From: Bacteroidota bacterium
GTDB lineage: Bacteria; Bacteroidota; Bacteroidia; Flavobacteriales; Schleiferiaceae
NCBI GenBank assembly: GCA_005786915.1
Contig: SYCM01000061.1
Location: 1 to 6,860 of the forward strand
DNA: 6,860 nt
Direction of reading: 5' to 3'
The translations under genes were made by a program, and so were the position numbers. The notes beneath the pieces are model-generated. The model was given only the letters and a program-made list of their open reading frames with translations, had not been told where the DNA came from and searched no databases. This document shows, one piece after another, positions 1 to 6,860 of this stretch (positions are counted from its first letter, which is position 1; every line of letters begins with the position of its first letter).

Positions 1-732
1 GACCTCTTGGCCTACCTTCCGGCGGACCAGTGGGACGGTCAGTCCGACTTCCCCATGGCCCAGACGCGCGCCCAAATCAGCTGGGCCGAGCGCCGCATTG
101 CCCACCAGAATTGGAACGAAGTTTGGGAATCCTCGTTTGATTCGCTGTCGATTGGAAACGAGCTGCTTATCTACGCTCCCTTCCACACCGACGCGAAGCC
201 TGAAGCCTACCGTTACGCCGTGCAAATGGTGCCCAAAATGGCGTTCGGGACCGGCCACCATCCGACCACCTACTTGATGCTCGAACGGGTGCTTGGAGCG
301 TCGCTCGACGGCGCTCGAGTGCTCGACATGGGCTGCGGGACCGCCGTGCTCGGCATCGTGGCCCTGATGCACGGTGCGTCCCGGGGCGTGGGCATCGAAA
401 TTGAAGCCTACGCTGCCGACAACGCCCGCGAACTCGTGGAAGGCCACGGACTTAAGGACCGCTTCGAAGTGCGCACCGGCGACGCGAACCAACTCGGTGC
501 AGACGAGCGCTTTGACGTCATCTACGCCAACATCCACCGCAACGTGCTGTTGGCCGACATGGGCCGCTACGCCCAAGCCCTGAACCCGGGCGGAACCCTG
601 CACCTCAGCGGTTTTTACCGGGCCGACGCCTCGGCCATCCAGACCGCAGCCGAGCAGGCCGGCCTCCGCTTCGTCGCGCAGTACGAGCGCGACGCGTGGG
701 TGGCCATGTCTGTGGAAAAAACGGTGGAATAA
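1..732 (+). CDS. prmA: Ribosomal protein L11 methyltransferase PrmA, 5'-truncated by window edge
   Basis: PrmA is the cytoplasmic SAM-dependent enzyme that methylates ribosomal protein L11. The reading frame is open from base 1 (fragment starts D-L-L-A-Y) and ends at TAA 730-732, giving 243 visible residues. Known family members run roughly 275-295, so about 30-40 N-terminal residues lie outside; the internal TTG at 7 is not a credible start. Numbering from the first visible codon, the PrmA hallmark GTGHHPTT is at 83-90. The SAM-binding glycine-rich motif I, VLDMGCGT, is at 107-114, the acidic end of strand 2 (GIEIEA) at 131-136, a GDA acidic motif at 160-162, and an NIHRNVL motif IV equivalent at 177-183. 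The N-terminal substrate-recognition domain is mostly the missing or first ~75 residues. All motifs look intact, so the gene is probably functional. Other SAM methyltransferases are unlikely because GTGHHPTT is so characteristic. Confidence 0.95.
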   Translation, partial: DLLAYLPADQWDGQSDFPMAQTRAQISWAERRIAHQNWNEVWESSFDSLSIGNELLIYAPFHTDAKPEAYRYAVQMVPKMAFGTGHHPTTYLMLERVLGASLDGARVLDMGCGTAVLGIVALMHGASRGVGIEIEAYAADNARELVEGHGLKDRFEVRTGDANQLGADERFDVIYANIHRNVLLADMGRYAQALNPGGTLHLSGFYRADASAIQTAAEQAGLRFVAQYERDAWVAMSVEKTVE

Positions 733-739
733 GTCCGCC

Positions 740-756
740 CGCCGCCTCGAGCGGCG
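740..756 (+). terminator. Small GC-rich hairpin between prmA and the giant gene, possible weak terminator
   Basis: CGCCGC at 740-745 can pair with GCGGCG at 751-756 around a five-base loop (CTCGA), 8 bases after the prmA stop. There is no following run of T; only GTTT occurs at 761-764. It is therefore not a convincing intrinsic terminator and may be chance in GC-rich DNA. Its place in a 46-base gap after a housekeeping gene is the only other support. Confidence 0.2.
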
Positions 757-778
757 CGCCGTTTGCGCAGTAGCTTGC

Positions 779-3700
779 ATGCTGCCCGTGAAACGACTCG
801 CCACCCTTACCGCCTTTTTGATCTGCACGGCGCTCTCTGCGCAGACCGTGCGAAGCCTGGGTACCACCGACGGCGATTTTTGGAAGGACTTCAGCAAACT
901 CTACGCGGAATTTCTCGGGAAAAACAAGGCCGACGCCGACCTGCTCCAGCTCAAGCCGGTGTACGACGACCCCTCGTGGGAGCAGCGCCCGAACTTCCAG
1001 GCCCTGGCCCGCGAAATGCTGCGCAAGCGCATCGTCGAGCCCGAAACCTGGGCCGAATCGGTGCAGCTCGCCTTGGCCTGGTACGGCTCGGCCAGCGCCC
1101 CAGCTCAAGCCCGATGGTGGGCCGAAACGGCTGAAATCATTAAGAAAAGCAGCCGGCTCGCCCTGGTGGAGTACCTCCACACATCCGCAGGTGCCGCGAC
1201 CGGATTTGCCTCGGCCAACCGCCGGTTTCGCCTCTTTGAATCAGGGCCGCTTCGCTGGGAACTCGAGCTGGGCGACGCCACCCTTGACGAAGAAGGTCCG
1301 CACACCCGCTACCGCATTGAGGGCGCCGTGCTCAAGGGATTGTTTAAAAACGATTCCACTCAAATCGACAGCGTGAGCGGCTGGTACGATCCGCGCACGG
1401 CCACCCTGACCGCCGAATCGGGGCGCGTCGACTGGTACCGCGCCGGCTACGGATACGGCGAAGTCTACAACCAGCTGGGCAACTTCACCTTGGACCTTCA
1501 CCAAACGGGACTGGTGGTCGATTCGGCCGTGCTGCACAGCCTGTACTACGTCAACGTGCCGCTTCTCGGCCGTTTTGAGGAACGACTCGGCACCCGCACA
1601 CAGGCAGAAAACGCCGTGTATCCGCGCTTCGAAGCCTATGCCTCGAACCTCGAAATCCCCAACTTTTTTGACGGCGTGAACTACCGTGGCGGATTTTCGC
1701 TTGTCGGCGCCAACTTTTTTGCTTCCGGCCGCCCCGGGGCCAAAGCCAGCTTCAGCTTTCTGCGCGACTCGGTCGAGGCAGCCGTCCTGCGCGCCGACCG
1801 GTTCGTGATTCGCCCCAACGGGCTCTCGGCCAAAATCAGCAGCTTCGCGCTGCGCCTGGGCGCGTCCGATTCCCTGCACCACGCCAAAGTCGAGGTGAAG
1901 TACGCCCCCGACACCCGCGAACTCCAGGTGTTTCGGCCCGACGAAGGACTGGCCCTCAAGCCGTTTACCGACAGCTACCACAACGTCACGATCGACCTCG
2001 ACCAGCTGCGCTGGACGACCAACGAACCGCGCGTGTTCGCCGGCGGACTCAACATGGGCAGCGGCGCTCCCATGACGCTGGAGAGCGACCAGTACTACCG
2101 CAACAACCGCTACACCGCTCTTCAAGGATTTGAAAACGAAAACCCCTTGGTGCTGCTCGACCAGGTAGGGCAGTCCGCTCCGGGAGCCCGCATGAGCATC
2201 AAAGAGGTGGCCGTCGGCATGGGCATGCCCGTCGACCCTTGCGAGCGATTGATGATGGAGTACCACCTGCAGGGGTTTGTGCGCTACTACACCGAGGACC
2301 GCTGCCTCGAGGTGCTGCCCAAGACGGGCGAGTACGTCCTGAACCACCGCAAAAAGCGCGACTACGACGTCATCCGCTTTGAATCGGTCGTGCCCGAGGG
2401 CATGAACGCCGAACTCAACTTGCTCAACTTTGACCTCGAAGTGGTCGGGGTCGACCGCATCTGGCTGAGCGACTCGCAAAAAGTCAGCCTTCATCCGACC
2501 ACGGGGCGAATTTTAATTCACGAGGGCCTCGATTTTGACTTCGACGGACTCATTCGCGCCGGTCGTTTTGAGTTTTTTGGTCGCGAACACCAATTTGATT
2601 ACCAAGAATTTAGCTTTAGAATGCCGGCCGTCGACTCCATGCGCTTTTATGTGCCGGCCTTTGAACTCAACGAACAGGGCCAACGCCCCTTGGTCCGCGT
2701 GCGGAACACCCTTCAGGACATTTCGGGCGACCTGTTCATCGACCGTCCCGACAACAAATCCAGCACCCTTTACAGCCCGGAGTACCCCATCTTCAAGTCG
2801 GGAAAGGGCGCCAAAATCTACTACGATAAGGTGGAGCGCGGAGTGTATCCGCGGTCTCGCTTCTACGTCGACCTCGATGCCTTCACCATCGACTCGCTCG
2901 ACAACGCCCGCACCGAAAGCCTCGGCTTTGAATCGACGTTCCACAGCGCCGGCATTTTTGCCGTGCGCCGCCAAAACATCAAGGTGCAGCGCGACTATTC
3001 GCTCGGATTCACCGAGTCCACCGGCGACGCGGGCTGGGCTGCCTACCCGGGGGCTGGCGCCGACGCGGGCAAGGTGCGCGGAACGGTGCAGCTTTCGCTC
3101 GAAGGCTTTCGCTTCGAGGGCGACCTGGACTACCGCCGGGCCCACGGTACCTCCAAGGAGTTCCGGCTGTATCCTGACTCCACCAAAGGGAGCGGCACCT
3201 TTCACCTCGACGCGCTCGCTGGCGCTCCGCGCGGGGCGGGGCACCCCTCGGTCGACGGTTCCGACGCCCGCAGCACCTGGCTGCCCTACGCCAAAACCTG
3301 GTACGCGGCCTCCCAAAGTGCCGACTTCCAGACCTACGCCCAGCGGCCTGCCACGGCGAGCGGACGCCTGACCTACCAGCCCGACCGGCTGAACCTCGAC
3401 GGCACCGTCGCCTTCAACCTCGCCGAACTGAGCGGCGCCAACCTCAGTATGCACGCACAGTGGATGCAGAGCGGCCGAGCCGACTTCCGCGTCAAGGGCG
3501 AACCTGACGCCGAGTGGGGCTTCAGCATCCGCGACGCTACCGCTGACGTGGACTTTGCCGCCGAAAAGGGCAAGTTTGCCCTGCTTCAGGGGGACCGAAC
3601 CCTCGATTTTCCGCGCAACCAGTACACTGCCGAGATGGACAAGGCCGATTGGGACATCCTGGAGAAGAGCATCAGCCTCCAAAAGGGGAGCGGAATCGAT

Positions 3701-5218
3701 TCGCGCATGACCAGCACCCACCCGGGGCAGGACGGACTGAACTTCTTGGCCGGCCGCGCCAAATTCTGGTTGGTACCGAGCCGGCTCGACGCCTTTGGCG
3801 TGCCCCACATCGACATCGCCGACAGCCGAGTGGTTCCCGACTCGGGCCGCGTGACGATTAAGGAGCAGGCCGACATGCAGCCCCTTCACAACGCCCGCAT
3901 TTTGGCCAGCAGAGTGGGGGCCTACCACAACCTGGACTCGGCCGAGCTGAAAATTCAAGGGCGCCTGGACCTTTACGGCACGGCGGTGTACCGCTACAAA
4001 GACCAAGACGGCAAAGTCTGGCGCATCCCCATGGGGCGCGTTGACGTCGACAGCATCGACCAGATGTACGCCCAGGGCGAACTCGGCATCGCCGACGACT
4101 TCTACTTGAGCCCCTACTTCAGGTACTACGGCATCGTGCGCATGGAGGCGCAAAATCCGCAGCTGGACATGGACGGACGCATACGCATCACCGCCGAGTG
4201 CCCCGCCCTCGAAACCGACTGGATCATCACCCGCACCCGCATTGATCCAATGGACATCCTCATCACGCTGCCCGATCCCGACACGGCCCGGCCGTCGCAC
4301 AAGGTGTACAACGGAATTTACCTGATGCAGGACTCCGTGACGCCCTACACGGCCTTTGTGCGGCGCAACAACCCCAACGTGGCGGTCGAACTCTTCAGTA
4401 CCAAGGGCGTGCTCTACTACGACGAGCCGAGCAAGTCCTACATCGTCAGCACGCTGCGCCGAGTGGCCGACCCTGAAGCCCCCGACAACTGGCTAGAGCT
4501 CAACACCCAATCGTGCACAGTTACCGGCTATGGACAAACCACCTTGGGCGCCAAAATGGGCCGCGTTGAGATGGCGACCTACGGACGCATTGAGCACCGG
4601 CTGCGCTCGGGGCGGATGAACGCCAAAGTTTCGCTGACGCTCGAATTCCTGTTCCCTGAAGAGCTCTCGAAACCCCTCAAGGCTTCGCTTGCGGCTTCGT
4701 CGGGCGGACCCACCGATGCGGCCAATGACGTGCTCGCCGAGGCCCTGCGGCGCAAGCTCGACCCTAAGGACCTCAAGCGCTACTTCGAGTCGGGCTTGAA
4801 CGAGCGCATGCCTAAAGAGTTCCGCCAGACCCTTGTCCTCGATGAAGTGGAGCTCGAGTGGAAGGCCAACATTCGCGCCTTCCGCAGCAAAGACGGCATC
4901 GGCGTGGGCGCCCTCGCAGGCGATCCGGTGCACCGCTTCGTCGACGGAACCCTTGAGCTGCGCAAGCGCCGAGGGGGCGACGAGTTTACCCTGCACCTCG
5001 CCCCGTCGAGCGAGTACTTCTTGAGCTATAAAAAGGGGAACATGCGCTTCTACTCGAGCGACCGCGAGCTGATGGACGCCCTGGCCAAGGTGGACGCCAA
5101 GAAGCGCGCCCTTCCGTCTAAGGACGGCTTGCCGTTCTACCAGCTGACGCCGACCACCGGCGGCGCGATGAAGCGCTTTTTGGACGGACTCGAGGCCGAA
5201 GAGGGCGAGCGGGATTAA
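779..5218 (+). CDS. Very large exported beta-rich protein of unknown function (1479 aa)
   Basis: I cannot assign a function. The ATG at 779 is supported by an immediate Sec signal peptide: basic K5-R6, hydrophobic residues 7-19, and an L-S-A|Q cleavage site after A21. C16 lacks a lipobox (preceded by L-I), so this is not a lipoprotein. Residues ~30-135 look helical and rich in Trp and charged residues. From ~145 onward the protein is alternating beta-strand-like sequence with many aromatics and Asp, without obvious transmembrane helices. Recognisable blocks include GRVDW at 215-219, PFTDSYH at 395-401, a GVxxI...DS...P..GR[IV]..I.E segment that occurs twice (557-582 and 1007-1029), and a C-terminal segment from W1361 to D1428 ending in YFLSYKKGNMRFYSSD. 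The mature part has only four cysteines (C488, C509, C1141, C1246), possibly two disulfides. No type IX secretion C-terminal domain is evident. From memory, similar large proteins occur in other Bacteroidota; no search was run. A role as an envelope scaffold or AsmA/LptA-like lipid-handling protein is only a guess from the repeated beta pattern. Confidence 0.9.
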   Translation: MLPVKRLATLTAFLICTALSAQTVRSLGTTDGDFWKDFSKLYAEFLGKNKADADLLQLKPVYDDPSWEQRPNFQALAREMLRKRIVEPETWAESVQLALAWYGSASAPAQARWWAETAEIIKKSSRLALVEYLHTSAGAATGFASANRRFRLFESGPLRWELELGDATLDEEGPHTRYRIEGAVLKGLFKNDSTQIDSVSGWYDPRTATLTAESGRVDWYRAGYGYGEVYNQLGNFTLDLHQTGLVVDSAVLHSLYYVNVPLLGRFEERLGTRTQAENAVYPRFEAYASNLEIPNFFDGVNYRGGFSLVGANFFASGRPGAKASFSFLRDSVEAAVLRADRFVIRPNGLSAKISSFALRLGASDSLHHAKVEVKYAPDTRELQVFRPDEGLALKPFTDSYHNVTIDLDQLRWTTNEPRVFAGGLNMGSGAPMTLESDQYYRNNRYTALQGFENENPLVLLDQVGQSAPGARMSIKEVAVGMGMPVDPCERLMMEYHLQGFVRYYTEDRCLEVLPKTGEYVLNHRKKRDYDVIRFESVVPEGMNAELNLLNFDLEVVGVDRIWLSDSQKVSLHPTTGRILIHEGLDFDFDGLIRAGRFEFFGREHQFDYQEFSFRMPAVDSMRFYVPAFELNEQGQRPLVRVRNTLQDISGDLFIDRPDNKSSTLYSPEYPIFKSGKGAKIYYDKVERGVYPRSRFYVDLDAFTIDSLDNARTESLGFESTFHSAGIFAVRRQNIKVQRDYSLGFTESTGDAGWAAYPGAGADAGKVRGTVQLSLEGFRFEGDLDYRRAHGTSKEFRLYPDSTKGSGTFHLDALAGAPRGAGHPSVDGSDARSTWLPYAKTWYAASQSADFQTYAQRPATASGRLTYQPDRLNLDGTVAFNLAELSGANLSMHAQWMQSGRADFRVKGEPDAEWGFSIRDATADVDFAAEKGKFALLQGDRTLDFPRNQYTAEMDKADWDILEKSISLQKGSGIDSRMTSTHPGQDGLNFLAGRAKFWLVPSRLDAFGVPHIDIADSRVVPDSGRVTIKEQADMQPLHNARILASRVGAYHNLDSAELKIQGRLDLYGTAVYRYKDQDGKVWRIPMGRVDVDSIDQMYAQGELGIADDFYLSPYFRYYGIVRMEAQNPQLDMDGRIRITAECPALETDWIITRTRIDPMDILITLPDPDTARPSHKVYNGIYLMQDSVTPYTAFVRRNNPNVAVELFSTKGVLYYDEPSKSYIVSTLRRVADPEAPDNWLELNTQSCTVTGYGQTTLGAKMGRVEMATYGRIEHRLRSGRMNAKVSLTLEFLFPEELSKPLKASLAASSGGPTDAANDVLAEALRRKLDPKDLKRYFESGLNERMPKEFRQTLVLDEVELEWKANIRAFRSKDGIGVGALAGDPVHRFVDGTLELRKRRGGDEFTLHLAPSSEYFLSYKKGNMRFYSSDRELMDALAKVDAKKRALPSKDGLPFYQLTPTTGGAMKRFLDGLEAEEGERD

Positions 5219-5236
5219 GCCGTTCCTAGTTTGATG

Positions 5237-5244
5237 TATCTTTT
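5237..5244 (+). promoter_or_regulatory. Possible Bacteroidota -7 box (TATCTTTT) before the lipoprotein gene
   Basis: TATCTTTT matches the known Bacteroidota -7 consensus TAnnTTTG at all but the last base. It sits four bases before the ATG at 5249, so a start of transcription at the usual distance would give a leaderless or nearly leaderless message. No TTG is present at the expected ~17-23 base spacing upstream, because that stretch is the end of the preceding gene. The call is therefore weak, and read-through from the gene ending at 5218 is an equal alternative. Confidence 0.3.
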
Positions 5245-5248
5245 AGGC

Positions 5249-5698
5249 ATGGATTTCAAGCACCTCATGGGGTTTGGAGCTGCCTTATGCCTTGCAGCTT
5301 GCACCCAACCCGCCCAAGAAGAAGTACCCATTACTTCGCCCGAACACGAATTGGTCGTGACCATGGAACTTTGGACGGAGGCCTACGTGAAGCGCGACAC
5401 CGCCACCGTGGGTCACGCCGTGGTGGACTCCATTCTCGTGCACGCCGCCGACGGCCGCCACGTGTGGGTCACGCGCCAAGGCCTCAATGAATTTTTGATC
5501 GAAACCCCCAAGATCAGCTGGGACATCCAGAGCATCGACTACGTCGGGCATTCGGACGGCAAGGACGTCGTCGTGGTTCGGGGTCGCGAGCAACGCAGCT
5601 ACGAAGATGGGCGCGTCTTTGACGAACACCTCGCCGAATTCTTCGCATGGAAGGGCGGACGCATCGTCGAAGTCACGCAGTACCGCCGCACGCCGTGA
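5249..5698 (+). CDS. NTF2-like (SnoaL/DUF4440-type) lipoprotein, 149 aa
   Basis: This is a small envelope lipoprotein. The ATG at 5249 is chosen because it gives a compact lipoprotein signal: K4-H5, then a hydrophobic stretch and lipobox L15-A16-A17-C18, with C18 as the lipidated residue. The earlier in-frame ATG (5234) and TTG (5231) would only add M-Y-L-L-G ahead of an already complete signal. After a short polar linker (TQPAQEE), the mature domain of ~115 residues has the NTF2-like pattern: a first helix with W42 and AYVKRD (45-50), then a DSI.VHAADG segment (60-69), a TRQGLNEFL helix, and strands ending WKGGRIVEVTQYRRTP. Such folds serve either as small-molecule enzymes or as binding and scaffold domains, and no catalytic residue set can be named here. 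It lies 30 bases after the giant gene and its TGA overlaps the GTG of the downstream hexosaminidase gene, so the two are probably made together. A direct functional link to glycan breakdown is inference only. Confidence 0.85.
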   Translation: MDFKHLMGFGAALCLAACTQPAQEEVPITSPEHELVVTMELWTEAYVKRDTATVGHAVVDSILVHAADGRHVWVTRQGLNEFLIETPKISWDIQSIDYVGHSDGKDVVVVRGREQRSYEDGRVFDEHLAEFFAWKGGRIVEVTQYRRTP

Positions 5699-6860
5699 AA
5701 AATCTCTATGGTTTCTGGATTCTAGTAACCAGTTGCGTGGGCTTTGCCCAAGCGCTCCAGGTGGTTCCGCGGCCGCAGTCGGTGCAGGTTGAGGGCGAGT
5801 CCATCGCGGTGGCCGGCAACCTCTATGTCGTGGCGACGCCAGCTCTTCAGGGGGAGGCAGACCTCATCCGCACGTGGTGGAACGCGACCAAAACCACCGC
5901 CAAGGCTGGGGCGGTGTCGGCGGAACTGCGCATCCAGCAAGGCGTTCCGGCCGAAGCCTACGCCCTGCGCGTCAGCGAGGGCAAGATTGTGGTCGCCGGA
6001 GGTTCCGCGGCCGCCGTCTTTTATGGAATCCAAACCCTGATCCAGGCCGAGAACGGAAGCAAAGCGCTGCCTGCCATGACCGTGCGTGACCAACCGGCTT
6101 TTGCCTACCGCGGAATGCACCTGGACGTCTGCCGCCACTTTTTTGACGTGGACTTTGTCAAGCGCTACCTCGACCTGATGGCGGAGCATAAAATGAACCG
6201 CTTTCACTGGCACCTCACCGAGGACCAGGGATGGCGCATCGAAATCAAGCGCTACCCGCGCCTCACCGAGGTTGGGGCCTGGCGCAACGCCTCTCAGGTC
6301 GGCCCCTACGGCGACCAGCGCTTCGACAGCACGCGCTACGGCGGATTCTACACCCAACATCAGGTGCGCGAAATCGTGGCCTACGCGGCGGCCCGCCACA
6401 TCACGGTGGTTCCAGAAATTGAGCTTCCGGGCCACGCCCGTGCGGCCCTCGCGGCCTATCCGCAGCTGAGTTGTACCGGTCAAGAGCAGCCTGTCGCCAC
6501 GGGGTGGGGGGTGTTCGACGACGTCTACTGCGCCGGCAACGACTCGGTCTTCACCTTTCTTGAAGGAGTGCTGGACGAGGTCTTGGCGCTTTTCCCCGGA
6601 GAGTACCTCCACATCGGGGGCGATGAGTGCCCCAAAACGCGCTGGCACGAATGCGCCAAGTGCCAGGCGCGCATCGCCACTGAGGGCTTGGCCGAAGAGC
6701 ACGCCCTTCAGAGCTACTTCATCCGCCGCATTGAGGCCTATCTGAACGCCCGCGGACGCCAAATCATCGGCTGGGACGAAATCCTCGAGGGCGGGCTGGC
6801 CCCCAACGCTACGGTGATGAGTTGGCGCGGCGAAGCGGGCGGAATCGCAGCCGCCAAAGC
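5695..6860 (+). CDS. GH20 beta-N-acetylhexosaminidase, 3'-truncated by window edge
   Basis: This is an exported exo-enzyme removing terminal beta-linked GlcNAc (or GalNAc) from chitooligosaccharides or glycans (EC 3.2.1.52 type). The GTG at 5695 is the only good start: it yields MKNLYGFWILV..., a short Sec signal with likely cleavage at GFA|Q (after A18). The frame is open to the window end, giving 388 codons plus two bases. Residues ~22-134 look like the GH20b N-terminal domain (LQVVPRPQSV start). The catalytic TIM barrel begins with YRGMHLDVCRHFF (138-150), where R139 is the expected sugar-binding arginine. HWHLTEDQGWRIE follows at 171-183, PEIELPGHA at 240-248 (H247), HIGGDEC at 306-312 with the catalytic pair D310-E311, and GWDE at 359-362. 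Family members use substrate-assisted retaining catalysis, with Asp positioning the acetamido group and Glu as acid/base. The rest of the barrel, including the later aromatic residues, is beyond the window. V11-T12-S13-C14 also fits a lipobox, so lipid anchoring is possible but less likely. The 4-base overlap with the upstream lipoprotein gene implies translational coupling. Confidence 0.93.
   Translation, partial: MKNLYGFWILVTSCVGFAQALQVVPRPQSVQVEGESIAVAGNLYVVATPALQGEADLIRTWWNATKTTAKAGAVSAELRIQQGVPAEAYALRVSEGKIVVAGGSAAAVFYGIQTLIQAENGSKALPAMTVRDQPAFAYRGMHLDVCRHFFDVDFVKRYLDLMAEHKMNRFHWHLTEDQGWRIEIKRYPRLTEVGAWRNASQVGPYGDQRFDSTRYGGFYTQHQVREIVAYAAARHITVVPEIELPGHARAALAAYPQLSCTGQEQPVATGWGVFDDVYCAGNDSVFTFLEGVLDEVLALFPGEYLHIGGDECPKTRWHECAKCQARIATEGLAEEHALQSYFIRRIEAYLNARGRQIIGWDEILEGGLAPNATVMSWRGEAGGIAAAK

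Noticed and set aside
771..778. TAGCTTGC directly before the ATG of the giant gene as a promoter -7 box
   Set aside because: It lacks one T of TAnnTTTG, no TTG lies at the right upstream spacing (the nearest TTTG is only a few bases away), and transcription would have to start at or inside the start codon. Kept only as part of a finding, not as a feature.
605..1180. A 191-codon - strand frame crossing the prmA end and the intergenic gap
   Set aside because: It overlaps two well-supported + strand genes and its translation is Arg/Gly/Pro-rich with no recognisable feature.
1241..2494. A 417-codon open frame on the - strand opposite the giant gene
   Set aside because: Same kind of antisense shadow: V/A/G/H-rich, no signal or domain, no start context, and the + strand frame has a signal peptide and coherent protein sequence throughout.
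2513..4300. A 595-codon open frame on the - strand opposite the giant gene
   Set aside because: It lies wholly inside the giant gene, reads as a low-complexity mixture rich in V, G, A and H with no recognisable motif, and is what high-GC third-position bias produces on the opposite strand.
5231..5248. Earlier TTG (5231) or ATG (5234) start for the lipoprotein
   Set aside because: The ATG at 5249 already gives a complete lipoprotein signal peptide of normal length, and the extra residues would overlap the promoter-like box.
5763..6014. Exact 14-base repeat GGTTCCGCGGCCGC at 5763-5776 and 6001-6014, each holding the palindrome GCGGCCGC
   Set aside because: Both copies are inside the GH20 coding sequence in different reading frames (V-P-R-P versus G-S-A-A-A). 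In DNA this GC-rich one such match in the window is not surprising.
5722..6762. A 346-codon open frame on the - strand
   Set aside because: It is antisense to the GH20 gene, whose + strand frame contains every expected GH20 motif in order.

Overview
The window looks like an ordinary chromosomal segment of a GC-rich member of the Bacteroidota, probably of the Flavobacteriales type. The lineage call is an inference from three things. Signal peptides end in the Ala-Gln cleavage context common in that phylum (LSA|Q in the giant protein, GFA|Q in the hexosaminidase). Shine-Dalgarno sequences are absent or weak, and a TAnnTTTG-like promoter box precedes one gene. The giant unassigned protein also resembles, from memory, large conserved proteins of this phylum. 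No RNA genes, insertion sequences, CRISPR arrays, phage genes or origin were seen.

All four genes are on the + strand and fill almost the whole window. (1) 1-732 is the 3' part of prmA, the ribosomal protein L11 methyltransferase, whose first ~30-40 codons lie before the window. (2) After a 46-base gap with a small GC hairpin, 779-5218 encodes a 1479-residue exported, mostly beta-strand-like protein of unknown function. (3) After 30 bases, 5249-5698 encodes a small lipoprotein with an NTF2-like (SnoaL/DUF4440-type) fold. (4) Overlapping its stop codon by 4 bases (GTGA), a GTG-started gene from 5695 to the window end encodes an exported GH20 beta-N-acetylhexosaminidase, of which the first 388 residues are visible with the catalytic Asp-Glu pair.

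How they fit together: prmA is a cytoplasmic housekeeping gene and probably unrelated to the rest. The lipoprotein and the GH20 enzyme are almost certainly co-transcribed and translationally coupled, and both are destined for the envelope. The giant protein is also exported. It may share transcripts with them because the gap is only 30 bases, but a weak promoter-like box just before the lipoprotein leaves open a separate unit. The part with most unknown biology is the giant protein. I do not see a defence system, mobile element or other clearly new multi-gene system here.
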